Below, piece by piece: positions 27,114-36,127 of a DNA stretch of 50,310 nucleotides. Position 1 is the first letter of the stretch. The number at the start of each line of letters is the position of its first letter. The notes beneath the pieces were generated by a model, which was given only the letters and a program-made list of their open reading frames with translations, was not told where the DNA came from and searched no databases. The stretch spans positions 105,918-156,227 of the forward strand of contig NZ_ML123057.1 of assembly GCF_003846175.1 (NCBI RefSeq), given 5' to 3'. Origin of the DNA: Streptomyces sp. ADI95-17. Lineage in GTDB: Bacteria > Actinomycetota > Actinomycetes > Streptomycetales > Streptomycetaceae. Made by a program: the position numbers and the translations under genes.

Positions 27114-27638
27114 GCCGGCGTCCACAAATCGGCCGTGCTGCGCTACTTCGCCTCCCGCGAAGCAGTCTTCCTCCTGCTCACAGCAGACGGCTGGCAGGAC
27201 TGGGCCAGCGCCGTCGAGGAGACCCTGAAAGCCCCGGCGGGCCCTCCGGCGGTCGCGGCCGCACTCGCCGCTTCGCTCGCCGAACGCCCCCTGTTCTGCG
27301 ACCTGCTTGCCCACTCCCAGCTCAGCCTGGAACGCGGGGTGACCCAGGAACAGGTCCGCGCCTTCAAACTCACCACCCTCGACGCCGTCGACCGCATCTC
27401 CCACGCCCTGACCGTCGCCTTGCCCTGGCTGACCCGCGGGCAGGCGGTCGACGTGATCGCCGGGACCACCGCGATGGCGGCACAGCAGTGGCAGACCTCG
27501 AACCCGCCGGAAGCCCTGGCCCGGCTGTATGCCGAGGACCGGCTCTTCGCCCATGTGGCTTCCGAGTTCACCCCCCGGCTCGCCCGGCTCGTGACACTGC
27601 TCCTGTCCGGGGCGGCTGCTTCGCGCAGCGATCCGTAG
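27114..27638 (+). pseudogene. TetR-family regulator lacking the start of its HTH
   Basis: The frame contains the recognition helix region of a TetR regulator, ADAGVHKSAVLRYFASREAV, followed by a ligand-binding domain with AERPLFCDLLAHSQLSLERG and VTQEQVRAFKLTTLDAVDRI. The first 30-35 residues, with helix 1 and most of helix 2, are absent. The truncation point is the same place where the divergent SDR gene loses its N-terminus. The intact form would be a TetR gene divergent from the SDR it controls. The pair is a scar of a deletion through the shared promoter. Confidence 0.78.
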
Positions 27639-27653
27639 AAGCCCCGGAATCCC

Positions 27654-27842
27654 TTACGGCCACTGCTGTCCCACTCGCACCGGCGTACCGCTGGTGTCGA
27701 GGTCCGTGCTGTACGGGGAGGAATCAACTGCGCACAGCTTCACACGCGCCCGCGTCACCGGACACACCGATGTACGCACGGTCCACGCAGTACAGGCCAG
27801 GACCGCCGGGCTGGGTGCGGGGCTGTTCGTCGGGGTTCTCAT
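27654..27842 (-). CDS. Short hypothetical protein (weak)
   Basis: A 62-codon frame starting with ATG at 27842 and ending VRVGQQWP before its stop at 27654. It contains RARVKLCAVDSSPYSTD, which looks more protein-like than the antisense frames. It follows another short decayed frame whose tail is LATYSPLRGDAPPAPGGYGQ and which ends at 27853. No family was recognised, and coding status is uncertain. The remaining bases to 28190 show nothing else supportable. Confidence 0.25.
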   Translation of the reverse strand: MRTPTNSPAPSPAVLACTAWTVRTSVCPVTRARVKLCAVDSSPYSTDLDTSGTPVRVGQQWP

Positions 27843-28149
27843 GGCGTAGCGGTCAGGCAGCTTGGCCGTAGCCGCCCGGGGCGGGCGGGGCGTCGCCGCG
27901 CAGCGGGCTGTAGGTGGCGAGCCGGAGGCAGGCGCCGCAGCAGCGGCGTGGAGGTGACGGCGCCCTCGCGCACGAAGACCGCCACCCGCATCAGGTGCCG
28001 CATCCCGGCACCTCCACCGAAGAGACGACACAACACCTCGTCCCTGCCGCCGAAACACCGCGCCTACACCTGACCAGCGGAAACGTACCCTTCACTCTCG
28101 GAAAGACAACGGCTTCTCAGGCCGTGTCCTATGTGGGGTCGGGTCGCTG

Positions 28150-28368
28150 GTCAGGTCATGGGGCGGGGTACATGGAGTTGGACCGTTCCGGACGGGCCGT
28201 GAGAGATCGCCGAGCCGCTGATCCCGCCGTCGAGAGTGCGTCCGCGGGGTGGCGGGACGCAGGACACGCCTGATGAGACGCTGTTCGCGGCAATCGTCTA
28301 CGTGCTGGTCAGCGGGTGCGCCTGGCGGGCGTTGCCGCCGTGCTTCGGGATATCGACGGTCTGGTAGC
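28150..28368 (+). pseudogene. IS5-family transposase N-terminal stub
   Basis: About 57 codons remain: EIAEPLIPPSRVRPRGGGTQ, then DTPDETLFAAIVYVLVSGCA and WRALPPCFGIST before a stop at 28368. This is the standard N-terminal domain of a streptomycete IS5-type transposase. The bases before it, from GGCCGTGTCC near 28120, look like an IS end. Nothing of the catalytic domain follows; the sequence passes directly into the end of the FG-GAP gene on the opposite strand. Confidence 0.75.
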
Positions 28369-28404
28369 CCCGTAGCCCGTGCCGGGCGGCGGCGGTCAGC
28401 AGTT

Positions 28405-29829
28405 TCAGTGGCCGAAGCCGGAGCCAAAGCTGTCCCCCGGCGCTGGCTTCAGTCCCAGATCCGCGGGCCCGATGAGCATCGGCCTGGATGTGCTGATGCC
28501 GGAAGGGCCGCCTCGCAGAATCCTGACCTTGTCGTCGGCCCCGCTCGTGTGCGACGTGCTGACCGCCAGTTCGGCCGCGCCGTCGCCATTCAGATCCTGG
28601 ATCGCCAGCCGGGGCCACACCGGGAGGCCGGAAATACTCTTCGCGTTCGTGCCCGTCAGGCCCTTCGGTCCGCCGCGCAGCACCAGGGTCACGGATTTGT
28701 CGCCCTTGAGCGGGGCGCTGAACGCGACGTCGGCGTAACCGTCGCCGTTCACGTCACCCGTCGTCGGCGCGTATCCGAAGTTGCAGTAGGAGGAGACCAG
28801 TTCGCCTGGCAGCCCCGGTGTCTTCTCGTTGATCGTCGTGGGCTTCAGGCCGGTGCTCCACCCGCTCTTTCCGCCGTACGCGACCATCAGCCGGCTGCCG
28901 CCCTCGGGCGTGGCTTCGTCGCCGATGATCTCGCAGGTGAGGCTGACGATCACATCGGCGAAGCCGTCCTTGTTCACGTCGGACGTGAGGGTGGTCGAGC
29001 CGTACATGTCCTTGCCTCGCGCGTCCTTGAGGCGCGGCCCCTTCTTCAGTACGCCGTTGGCCGCTCCGCGGTACACGAGGGTGGCGCGGGGGGTCGGGAT
29101 CTCGTCCGCGAACACGTGCGACCAGGTGACCACCAGATCGTCCTTGCCGTCGCCGTTCACGTCGCCGACGCCGGTGGGCCGGGCGGTGTAGTACGACGGC
29201 TTGTCGGGGGTGAGGTCGAGCGTCTTCGTGCGGACCGGCTTGCCCGTCCGGGTGAACGGGCCGAACCGGACCGTCGCCTTGGAGTCCGCGCTCCGGCTCG
29301 TCACGAGGTCGGCGTGGCCGTCGCCGTCGAAGTCGCCGACGACCGGCGTGGCGCCGCTGAGCTTGGCTGCTCCGGAGAGCTTCTTCTTTCCGCCCCAGAC
29401 CACGAAGACCGTATTGCCGCCGGCCTGCGTGATGAGGTCGCTGCGGCCGTCGCCGTCGAGGTCGGCCGAGGTGGCACCGCTGCCGAGGCGGCCGCCGGCG
29501 CCCGCCTTGCCGAGGCCGAGGCTGTCCTGGGTGATCACCTGGTGGCGCCGGGTGTCGGGTCCGGCAGCTGAGCCGTGCACCACGGCCGCGTAGCCGGCGG
29601 CGTACTTGCCGTTGACCGTGGCCGAGGTGTCGGTGATGACCAGATCCTCCTTCCCGTCGCCGTCGAAGTCGGCATGAGCCCCGGCGGTGTCGGGGTCGGC
29701 CGCGGGCCGCTTCGTGGCTGCGGCGGTCTGCGTCATGCTCGGTATGACGGTGGAATCGGGGACGGCTGCGGGGGCCCCGCAGGCGGCTACCGCAGCCAGG
29801 GCCAGGGTGGAGACAAGTCGTTTCTGCAT
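28405..29829 (-). CDS. Secreted FG-GAP (VCBS-like) repeat protein
   Basis: 474 residues. The N-terminus MQKRLVSTLALAAVAACGAP is a signal peptide with a possible lipobox (VAAC). It is followed by about seven FG-GAP repeats forming a beta propeller. Each has a calcium-binding loop such as ADFDGDGKEDLVIT, ADLDGDGRSDLITQ, GDFDGDGHADLVTS, GDVNGDGKDDLVVT, GDVNGDGYADVAFS and QDLNGDGAAELAVS. Such proteins are exported and bind ligands or surfaces; the partner is unknown. ATG 29829 is chosen because it opens the signal peptide. A much longer open frame upstream is antisense shadow. The gene abuts an IS5 stub at its 3' end. Confidence 0.92.
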   Translation of the reverse strand: MQKRLVSTLALAAVAACGAPAAVPDSTVIPSMTQTAAATKRPAADPDTAGAHADFDGDGKEDLVITDTSATVNGKYAAGYAAVVHGSAAGPDTRRHQVITQDSLGLGKAGAGGRLGSGATSADLDGDGRSDLITQAGGNTVFVVWGGKKKLSGAAKLSGATPVVGDFDGDGHADLVTSRSADSKATVRFGPFTRTGKPVRTKTLDLTPDKPSYYTARPTGVGDVNGDGKDDLVVTWSHVFADEIPTPRATLVYRGAANGVLKKGPRLKDARGKDMYGSTTLTSDVNKDGFADVIVSLTCEIIGDEATPEGGSRLMVAYGGKSGWSTGLKPTTINEKTPGLPGELVSSYCNFGYAPTTGDVNGDGYADVAFSAPLKGDKSVTLVLRGGPKGLTGTNAKSISGLPVWPRLAIQDLNGDGAAELAVSTSHTSGADDKVRILRGGPSGISTSRPMLIGPADLGLKPAPGDSFGSGFGH

Positions 29830-30027
29830 GCGGAGTTGGACCGGAGCCACCCCCGAATGGTTGTGCGGGCGGCCAGGCAGGCCGTACGACGGTACCCGCG
29901 CCGGTAGGGGGCACAGCCAGCCTGCCGTCGGTCCGTTCGGGGACCGGCGCGGGCCACAGACCCTCGGCGCCCGGTTCCGACGCCACCCTCTTCCGCAGTC
30001 GGCGGTCCCGCCGCCACTGCCCGGCAC

Positions 30028-30836
30028 GACACACCGACCACCAGGACCAGGACCACGACAGCGAGGACGTCCTGGAGGACGGAGACTGGGCGGTGGTGCT
30101 GAGCAGGGCTGCGGCCGGGGTCCTGCTGTTCCGTGAGGAACGCGACCCGGCCGTGCTCGCCCAGTTCGTGCGGCCCTTGGGAGGGCATCCCATCGAGGTG
30201 CGGGCGAAAAACGCCCGCGCGGCAGCCCGTAGGGCGTGGCAGAACGAGGAGCTCCGCGCGGCCGGCCGCCCCGTCCCTTCAGCGGCCGGAGCGATGATCG
30301 AGGCCCGGCGGGACGAGCCGGACGCGATCGATCCGGACTGGTGCCCGGTATGGGACACCGGGCTACCGCCTCGTCCAGAACCACGTCCAAGCCTGCGGCA
30401 CACTCCTGGAGGCCGCGGGTGACGTCGTCGTCCAGGGCGAAGACCTCGGCCGGTGGGTAAAAGCGCAGCGGTTCGGGTGGGAACAGCTCCTGCCCGTACA
30501 GCGGTGGATCCTGGAGAACGCCCTCGGGCTCCGGGCAGCCGGGGAGGAGCAGCGGCCGGTGAAGCAGACGCAGGATACGAAGTGGGCGGCCAAGCTGGCA
30601 GCAGCCCGGCAGTTCCACGCCGTGAGGGACACCTGCGAGTGCCCGGGAAGCACATTGAACAGAGTTGGACGGGGAGGCGGTCCCGACAGGCCCTCAGGAC
30701 GGCGCTGTCGGGCCTGTGGTGGTCATGCTCGGCGCGTGGCTCGACAAACGTCCGCAAACGCGCTGGGAAGCTCCCCAAGCAATGCCGTGCGGACCTTGAT
30801 GCCCTCGGGATGCGTTGGTGGACGGCCGAGGATTCT
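30028..30836 (+). pseudogene. HA-domain helicase remnant, copy 2
   Basis: The plus strand holds the C-terminal part of a streptomycete HA-domain helicase in at least three frames. It starts with DWAVVLSRAAAGVLLFREER DPAVLAQF, the linker before the HA repeats. After an internal deletion it continues with RAKNARAAARRAWQNEELRA. A shift near 30360 gives YRLVQNHVQACGTLLEAAGD and GEDLGRWVKAQRFGWEQLLP. A further shift near 30620 leads to REGHLRVPGKHIE and then RKRAGKLPKQCRADLDALGM. Copy 1 (4146-4823) and copy 3 (41278-41744) share many of these segments. Confidence 0.78.
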
Positions 30837-30962
30837 GCTGTCAGGCCTCCGGCGCTGGCCAGGACGGAAGGTCAGAAACAGGCACATCGGAATCGGAGCG
30901 GCCACCGGAACCGAGGGTCCGCGGCGGGGACGGCGGCGTCGCTGGGCTGGAACCGAGCACGC

Positions 30963-31649
30963 CTATCTGATCTTCGCGGCGATGGTCTGGACGAACTCAG
31001 GGAGCACATCGTCCCGCCAGACGAAAGGTGCTGAGGCTGACGCACCCTTGAAAGTCACGCTCGTCTGCCCGCCTACGGCGAACAGCAGCGGGCCTTTGCG
31101 GCAAGTCCAACTGCCCTCCTTGACCCCCGCGATGACACAGTGATTCGCACCCTTGGCACCCTGGTTGGTATTGGTTCCTGACCCGACACGATCGTCGTAG
31201 CTGACAATCAGCTTGGGGTCGGCCACGGCCTCGATGCGGAACCAGAACTGGGTAGCGGCGTAGGTCTCGCCCGGAAGGCGCATGCTGTAGAGGCACTGAC
31301 CAGACTCGGACCTGTCACTCTCTTTCCACGAGGAGTCCGCAGCGAAGTCCTTGATCGACAAGGCGTTGATCGGGCGGCTCTCCTGTTCGATGTCCTTGGC
31401 GCCAGGGAAGATCGCCTTGATCTCCCCCTGGTCCACGAACGAGCACGCATCCGGCCACTGATTCGCGGCCAGGATTGCCCCACCCTTGAGCGCAGGAAAG
31501 TTGATCCTCGCATCTCGGGGCGCGGCCTTGCCTATCGCAACATCACCCTTGGACGACATGTTTGTAGCGACCAGGAGCGTCAGCAGGACGACATTTGAGA
31601 TCAGCAGGATGCCCATCAGGGTGAGCACCGTAGCTCTGTTCTTCCGCAT
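30963..31649 (-). CDS. Membrane-anchored extracytoplasmic protein, unknown function
   Basis: About 228 residues from ATG 31649. One N-terminal transmembrane helix (TVLTLMGILLISNVVLLTLL, residues 6-26) anchors an outside domain of about 195 residues. That domain has four Cys that could form disulfides (CSFVDQGEIKAIFPGAK, GQCLYSMRLP, NHCVIAGVKEGSWTCRKGP) and Trp/Phe-rich strands. The layout resembles DUF3558-type solute-binding lipoproteins, but I cannot assign the family firmly. A longer frame to 31748 adds residues with no good start. It lies convergent to the HA remnant and alone on its strand. Confidence 0.7.
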   Translation of the reverse strand: MRKNRATVLTLMGILLISNVVLLTLLVATNMSSKGDVAIGKAAPRDARINFPALKGGAILAANQWPDACSFVDQGEIKAIFPGAKDIEQESRPINALSIKDFAADSSWKESDRSESGQCLYSMRLPGETYAATQFWFRIEAVADPKLIVSYDDRVGSGTNTNQGAKGANHCVIAGVKEGSWTCRKGPLLFAVGGQTSVTFKGASASAPFVWRDDVLPEFVQTIAAKIR

Positions 31650-31848
31650 GGCGGCCGATTCTTCCCGAGGAGAGAGCTGATCGTCGACCGCATCCGTTAC
31701 ACCGAGGTACCCCGCTGCCGGGAGATCCCGGACACAGCCGCAGAGCAAGACCGGCCATCGGTTCCCGTTGAAGCCAAGGGCCAGAGCCGCCGGACGGGGC
31801 TGAATCCCCCTGCGGCCCGGGGTGCTCGCGCGCCCCGAGTTCCGCTTC

Positions 31849-32286
31849 GCTCTGCGCGGCCGCCCCGCGTCTCACCTGCGCTGCAGCGTGGCCGAGTACG
31901 TCTCGGTCCGGCCGCGCCGGATCGCGTACGCCCCCGGGAGCGTCACCCTGGCTGAGGCTGTCTCACTGCCCGCTGACGGCACCACTTCGCTCACCGCCCT
32001 GCGACAGCCGGTCTGCGGGCGGGGGAACGCCTGCTCGTGCGTGAGGCGTCCGGCGGTGTCGCCGTCCAGCTCGGCAAGGCCTTCGGTGCACATGTCGCCG
32101 GTCTCGCGAGCCGCGAAGAGCCTCGCATCCGAAGCACAACCTGTTCGCCGGAGTGGCCGCGTACGTGGAACGAGGCGATCCACGTCCCGTCGTGACACGG
32201 TTCATCCGCTGTCGGAAATCGCCGCCGCCCACCGCATCTTGGAGGCGGGTGGGGTGCGGGGCAAGCACGTGATTCAACTGGTGTGA
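31849..32286 (+). pseudogene. Zinc-type (MDR) quinone oxidoreductase remnant
   Basis: Pieces of a medium-chain dehydrogenase/reductase lie in two frames. The main frame has VAEYVSVRPRRIAYAPGSVT with LAEAVSLPADGTTSLTALR, the segment before the nucleotide-binding fold. A shifted frame near 32015 has GERLLVREASGGVAVQLGKA with FGAHVAGLASRE, the Rossmann start (usually GGVG). The main frame ends with HPLSEIAAAHRILEAGGVRG KHVIQLV, the normal C-terminus. About 150 residues of the middle are missing. It is a broken gene. Confidence 0.7.
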
Positions 32287-32335
32287 CACGGCTTTCCGCG
32301 TGTGCGTTCCCGCTGCGCGGTCATGGGCCGGACCA

Positions 32336-33022
32336 TCAGATGATGCGCGGGATGACCTCGTTGCGCTTGGTGGACCAGTTGGTGACGATCGGCTTGTCCA
32401 CGGTGGGCGCGTCGGGGAGCTCGACCTCGGCGGGGTTGGGGTCGTCCTCGCTGGTGGCGATGGTAACGAACTCGAACTGCGTGCCGCCTTCGCCCTCGGT
32501 GGTCTTGACGTTGATACCGGCGTACGCGACGGAGGAACCGGAGAGCTTGATGGGGTCTTCACCGCCCTGCCCGACGGGCGAGGCGACGCCGTCGGCGCGG
32601 GAGCCGAAGGAGACGCTCGGGGTGTTGACGTCCAGGTAGCAGGTGATGCCGGACTTGGCCTTGGCGGTGACGAGGTAGTAGCTGATCGGCTGGGCTTCCC
32701 AGGTAACCGTGAAGTCCAGGTCGTTGGTGCCGCAGGACTGCCCGTAGCCGCTCTTGTCGCCGTTGCTGGACTCGCTCTTGTCACGGGTGCCGCCGCTGGT
32801 GGAGCTGTTGGCGGACAGGCTGTTGCCGACCTTGGCGCTGCCGTCGGAGGGGGCCTCGCTCTTGCCGCCCTCGGCGGAGGAGGAAGCGGCGGAGGGCACC
32901 GCGGAGGCGCCGGTCTCCGTGGCGTCCGCGGTGCCACAGGCGGTGGTGGTGGCGGCGAGGGCTGTCACAGCGGCGGCGGCCAGGACGAGACGGGTCGAAC
33001 GGGCGGCGAGACGCGAGCGCAT
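32336..33022 (-). CDS. DUF4232 lipoprotein
   Basis: About 228 residues. The N-terminus MRSRLAARSTRLVLAAAAVT and a lipobox-like TTAC with Cys29 mark a lipoprotein. A Ser/Gly/Glu-rich linker of about 60 residues follows. The DUF4232 domain then begins with GYGQSCGTNDLDFTVTWEAQ and includes SYYLVTAKAKSGITCYLDVN, with two Cys that probably pair, and SVAYAGINVKTTEGEGGTQF. ATG 33022 is chosen because GGAG lies six bases upstream; an ATG three bases earlier is possible. The family is common on the streptomycete surface without a proven role. Confidence 0.85.
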   Translation of the reverse strand: MRSRLAARSTRLVLAAAAVTALAATTTACGTADATETGASAVPSAASSSAEGGKSEAPSDGSAKVGNSLSANSSTSGGTRDKSESSNGDKSGYGQSCGTNDLDFTVTWEAQPISYYLVTAKAKSGITCYLDVNTPSVSFGSRADGVASPVGQGGEDPIKLSGSSVAYAGINVKTTEGEGGTQFEFVTIATSEDDPNPAEVELPDAPTVDKPIVTNWSTKRNEVIPRII

Positions 33023-33073
33023 CATGATCTCCAACGGTGTCGTTTGCGGTGCTTCCTGCTGACAACGACGACG

Positions 33074-33667
33074 TTAGGGCCGAGTCGATCCTGAAATGAT
33101 TGCGCGATTGTCCAGGTTCTGTTTCAGCGATTCCGTTCCAGAACGGAGGTGCTGAGTTTGCGCCAAATACCAGCTCACGGGGCTTGTTCGGGGCCGGAAA
33201 CCAGAATTGAGGCATCGAAGGACCGGCCGGCTTCGCGATGTGCGCCCCGTCCACCACTCCTGGGAACATACGGGTGCGTCTCGTCTCCCAACTGCCCACC
33301 GAGGCCCGGTGCGCGCCGATGGCGGCAGGTCCCGCAGGGACCTGCGATGGTCGGGGCGGTGGTCGGGCCGCAGCCCGGCCTTTCCTGTGACACCGGACCT
33401 TGACCGTTTGCCGCTGAAGGTTGATCGATGGTCCGCATGCACGGGCACGAGGATCAACTCCAGATCCTGAAGTGGCTTGGCAACGCGAACAAATTGGCTT
33501 CCGTCGGGATCTGGACCCCTGAGAGCCGCCAACCCCTCGAACAGGGCCCTGACTTTCTCCCAGCCTGGGCCAGGGGAGAAATACATCAAGAAGAACGGCT
33601 GATCGCATCCGCGCTCGGTGAGCTCCCCGATCAGGGTGTCACCCTGCATGAGCCGCCACTCTGTCAT
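33074..33667 (-). CDS. Hypothetical protein, C-terminal half doubtful
   Basis: The first 90 residues or so look like a real small soluble protein: MTEWRLMQGDTLIGELTERG, then CDQPFFLMYFSPGPGWEKVR with ALFEGLAALRGPD, and LQDLELILVPVHADHRSTFS. Beyond that the frame becomes basic and Arg/Pro-rich, as in antisense or shifted sequence, so a frameshift or junction near 33390 is likely. I recall similar 100-130-residue proteins in actinobacteria without a named family. It lies downstream of nothing obvious and ends 52 bases before the DUF4232 gene. Confidence 0.5.
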   Translation of the reverse strand: MTEWRLMQGDTLIGELTERGCDQPFFLMYFSPGPGWEKVRALFEGLAALRGPDPDGSQFVRVAKPLQDLELILVPVHADHRSTFSGKRSRSGVTGKAGLRPDHRPDHRRSLRDLPPSARTGPRWAVGRRDAPVCSQEWWTGRTSRSRPVLRCLNSGFRPRTSPVSWYLAQTQHLRSGTESLKQNLDNRAIISGSTRP

Positions 33668-33870
33668 CAGCGCTCCATCCACCGTGGATCCCACTCAAGA
33701 TCGCGATCCTTGCACGCGCGCACCGCATCAGAAAGCCGCCCATCTCAAGGCCGCAACAAGCGCCCAACTGGCGCAGAGACAATCAGCCACGGTGGTGCGT
33801 CATTACAGCCCGGCCAGGCCTCGATCACCTCGTGTACCGGAGCGGTGCCCGCGTTCCGGTCCGGGCGTGG

Positions 33871-33978
33871 TCATGGTCCGTAGTCCTCGCGAAGAGCGCC
33901 GTGGCGCACAACGCGAGCGCACTCTGCAAAGCTCGCGAGGCCGGTGTCCGGATGGTCGAAGTGGCGGAGGCTCGCCAT
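33871..33978 (-). CDS. Very short ORF (weak)
   Basis: A 35-codon frame, MASLRHFDHPDTGLASFAEC and then ARVVRHGALREDYGP, with a well-balanced composition unlike the Arg-rich frames around it. Its stop overlaps a following ATG. It may be a true small protein or the tail of a lost gene. The other bases between 33700 and 34136 show nothing supportable. Confidence 0.25.
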   Translation of the reverse strand: MASLRHFDHPDTGLASFAECARVVRHGALREDYGP

Positions 33979-34136
33979 CGTTGACCACATCCGTCCCCGT
34001 GTCATCGCTCATGCCAGACCCAACGACGAGCCGCGGCAGTAGCCACCAGCTGCTGACCGAAATCGCCTTGACACCCCGCCCGGCGGCAGAGGGTTGCGGA
34101 AGCCTGTCCGCCTCGACGTTGGGCATCATCAGGCTC

Positions 34137-34337
34137 ATGCCGACTTACGTGCCTTCTCCTGATGAAGTGACCGCCGCGCAGACCCCCGACGGCGGCTGGA
34201 CGAGGAAGCAGCTTGCGGAGTGGGGTGTTCCCTGGCCCCCGCCACAGGGCTGGCGCAAGCACCTGAAAGCAAAGTGGGAGGGCAAGGACCTCCCACCGCT
34301 ACAGCGCCAGGAACCCGACCAGGACTCCCTGTTCTGA
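34137..34337 (+). CDS. Small hypothetical protein with a Trp/Pro-rich core
   Basis: 66 residues starting with ATG 34137: MPTYVPSPDEVTAAQTPDGG, then WTRKQLAEWGVPWPPPQGWR, KHLKAKWEGKDLPPL and an acidic tail. The block GGWTRKQLAEWGVPWPPP-GW is one I recall from many short streptomycete proteins without a known function. It looks complete. Position and codon use suggest a real gene standing alone. Confidence 0.65.
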   Translation: MPTYVPSPDEVTAAQTPDGGWTRKQLAEWGVPWPPPQGWRKHLKAKWEGKDLPPLQRQEPDQDSLF

Positions 34338-35575
34338 TGGTCGCGCCGTACCAATTCACCACCCCATCGCTGAGGAATGTCAGGCGGGGTGGTGGGGCAG
34401 TTCCTCGTCGGCGTGGCCGCCGGTTCCGAGGGTCCGCCGCGGGGACGGGGGTTCAGCCGGGCGCGCGCCGAGTACGCCTCGGGCTCGCAGGTCGTCGAGG
34501 TCGGAAAGGCGCTCTCCGGGGAGAGTGTCGAGCAGGTCGGCCTGGGCGGCGCGGATGCTGGGCGCGGGGGCCTGGGGGCCTGCGCCAAGGGATCGGCGGA
34601 CGGTCACGCCGGTCATCGTACGGGCGGGCGGCAGCAGAGGGCGTGTGGGGTCCCGTGGTCGGGCTGGCCGCGGGCCGGCCCGACCGGGGCCGGCTTCTGC
34701 TCGCAGGGGGCGGCGGCCTCGGACCGAATGGCCCGGACGGGTGTGGGCTTGTACTCGTGTTCCATCCGCGGAGGTTTGCTGGAGCTACCCAAGTGGCGTG
34801 CACGCGTGGGCGTCAAGGTGGCCATTTGATGCGGTCCGCGCTCAGCCGCGCGGGCCCCGGGGCACGGCCAACAGGGGGGCGGGCGTGTCGGACCAGACTT
34901 CTATAGGGAGTGGGAGCATTTGCCCGAATGGCATTGGTCAGAGCGAGCTGGACGCCGCGTGCGCACACAACATCCTCGCCACCGTAGGCCCCACCACCCC
35001 ACGACGCGCTCTGCGCCCCCATCCAGGCCGCCACCACCTGGCCCGGAAGATGACCCCACCGCCCCGTGCCACACCAAACCGGCACCACCGGGGCCGCGGC
35101 GGTGCATCTACGGGGCGGCCTCGTACTTCACGGCGGTGTCGGAACAGTCCTTGGCCAGGGTCTCCAGCCCGGCACGTTCCTTGCCGTCCGCGCGTCGCGA
35201 GCGGCCATGGCGGGCGACCCGCGAAGGACCACTGGGCCGTGGAGCGCCCTGGCGGTCGCGCCCTCGGCGGGGCCGGCCGGCCGGCGCCGGTACCGACGCT
35301 CATGCCGTCCCGGTCACCAGCTGACCGGTAGTTCGGCCACGCCGCCGAGCTGGACGGCGTCCGTGTCGGTGTCGGGGCCGGTCACAGGGCGGCTCCCCGG
35401 TCGCTGAGGATCTCCACGTCAAGGCGACGCGCGGCCATCCAGTGGGTGAGCCGGGGCAGGACCGGCGCCGAGCTGTGTGCCCTGGCTGTGACCTTCAGAG
35501 CTTCACAGCGTCGAATCTTCAGCAGTAGATGACGCGTGGTCTCTCGTCGGCGGCTGTCGCCGGCGGATCGGTGGC
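34338..35575. other. Poorly coding, GC-rich region with decayed frames
   Basis: No full gene is supported. Possible remnants on the minus strand are a 78-codon frame at 34380-34616 (starting MTGVTVRRSLGAGPQAPAPS), a tail ADGKERAGLETLAKDCSDTA ending near 35109, and a tail LPRLTHWMAARRLDVEILSD ending at 35382. This last overlaps, by GTGA, a 23-codon frame with TDTDAVQLGGVAELPVSW. These look like ends of once-real genes, but no family could be named. Confidence 0.4.
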
Positions 35576-36127
35576 CTACTCGTGATCCGTGCAGAGGTGG
35601 GCGGTGAGGGCCGCGCAGGCACACTCTTGCCAGGCCTCGGGGGACCAGCCCCGGTCGCGGACAAAGATCAGGTACAGCTCTGGGCTGAGCAGCCCCTACA
35701 GCAGGTCGGCGGCGCGGGCGGTATGGACGTCGGGGCAGGCGTCGGGCTTGGAGGTCAGTGCCTTCGCTGCGGCGTGCTGGACGGTGTAGCACGGGTCGGG
35801 GCCGGCGGGCCACTGCGCGGCGATCTCCGGGTCCGTGGCCGCCGCAGCGGCGATCAGCGACATGAGCGGCCCAGCCTGGAGCCGCGCCCGGCCCTGAGCA
35901 GCCTCCACCTCCCGCAGGGCACTGCTCGCGGCCTCGACCGCCGGCACGCCCTGGCGCGATTCCCCATCAGCGGTGTTCTGCCGCATGCCGTTCAAAAGCC
36001 GGGCCCGGGCGGGCGTACGTGGCTGACCTGCGACGGCTCGGAGCCGGGTGGGCCGGGCGCCCTGACGTTGGCCGCCCGCCGGCGTCGGCCTGGCGGCCGT
36101 CCGGACCGGCGGACGGGTCGTCGTCAC
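35576..36127 (-). pseudogene. Hypothetical gene interrupted by an in-frame amber codon
   Basis: The frame starts with GTG 36127, which overlaps the stop of the DHFR-like gene as GTGA, so translation is probably coupled. It stops at TAG 35696-35698, after ARAADLL. Directly beyond, in the same frame, it continues GLLSPELYLIFVRDRGWSPE, then AWQECACAALTAHLCTDHE, to a natural stop at 35576. The part after the stop looks fully protein-like. The first 45 residues are Arg/Pro/Thr-rich, and the middle is helical (LMSLIAAAAATDPEIAAQWP). Either the gene has a nonsense mutation or the amber is read through. Family unknown. Confidence 0.55.

Noticed and set aside
25902..27554. A 550-codon minus-strand frame that could be read as a novel multi-domain SDR-lactonase enzyme
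   Set aside because: Its first third is antisense of the TetR remnant, the SDR part lacks the NAD-binding start, and the lactonase part is a fragment. It is a chance in-frame fusion after deletions.
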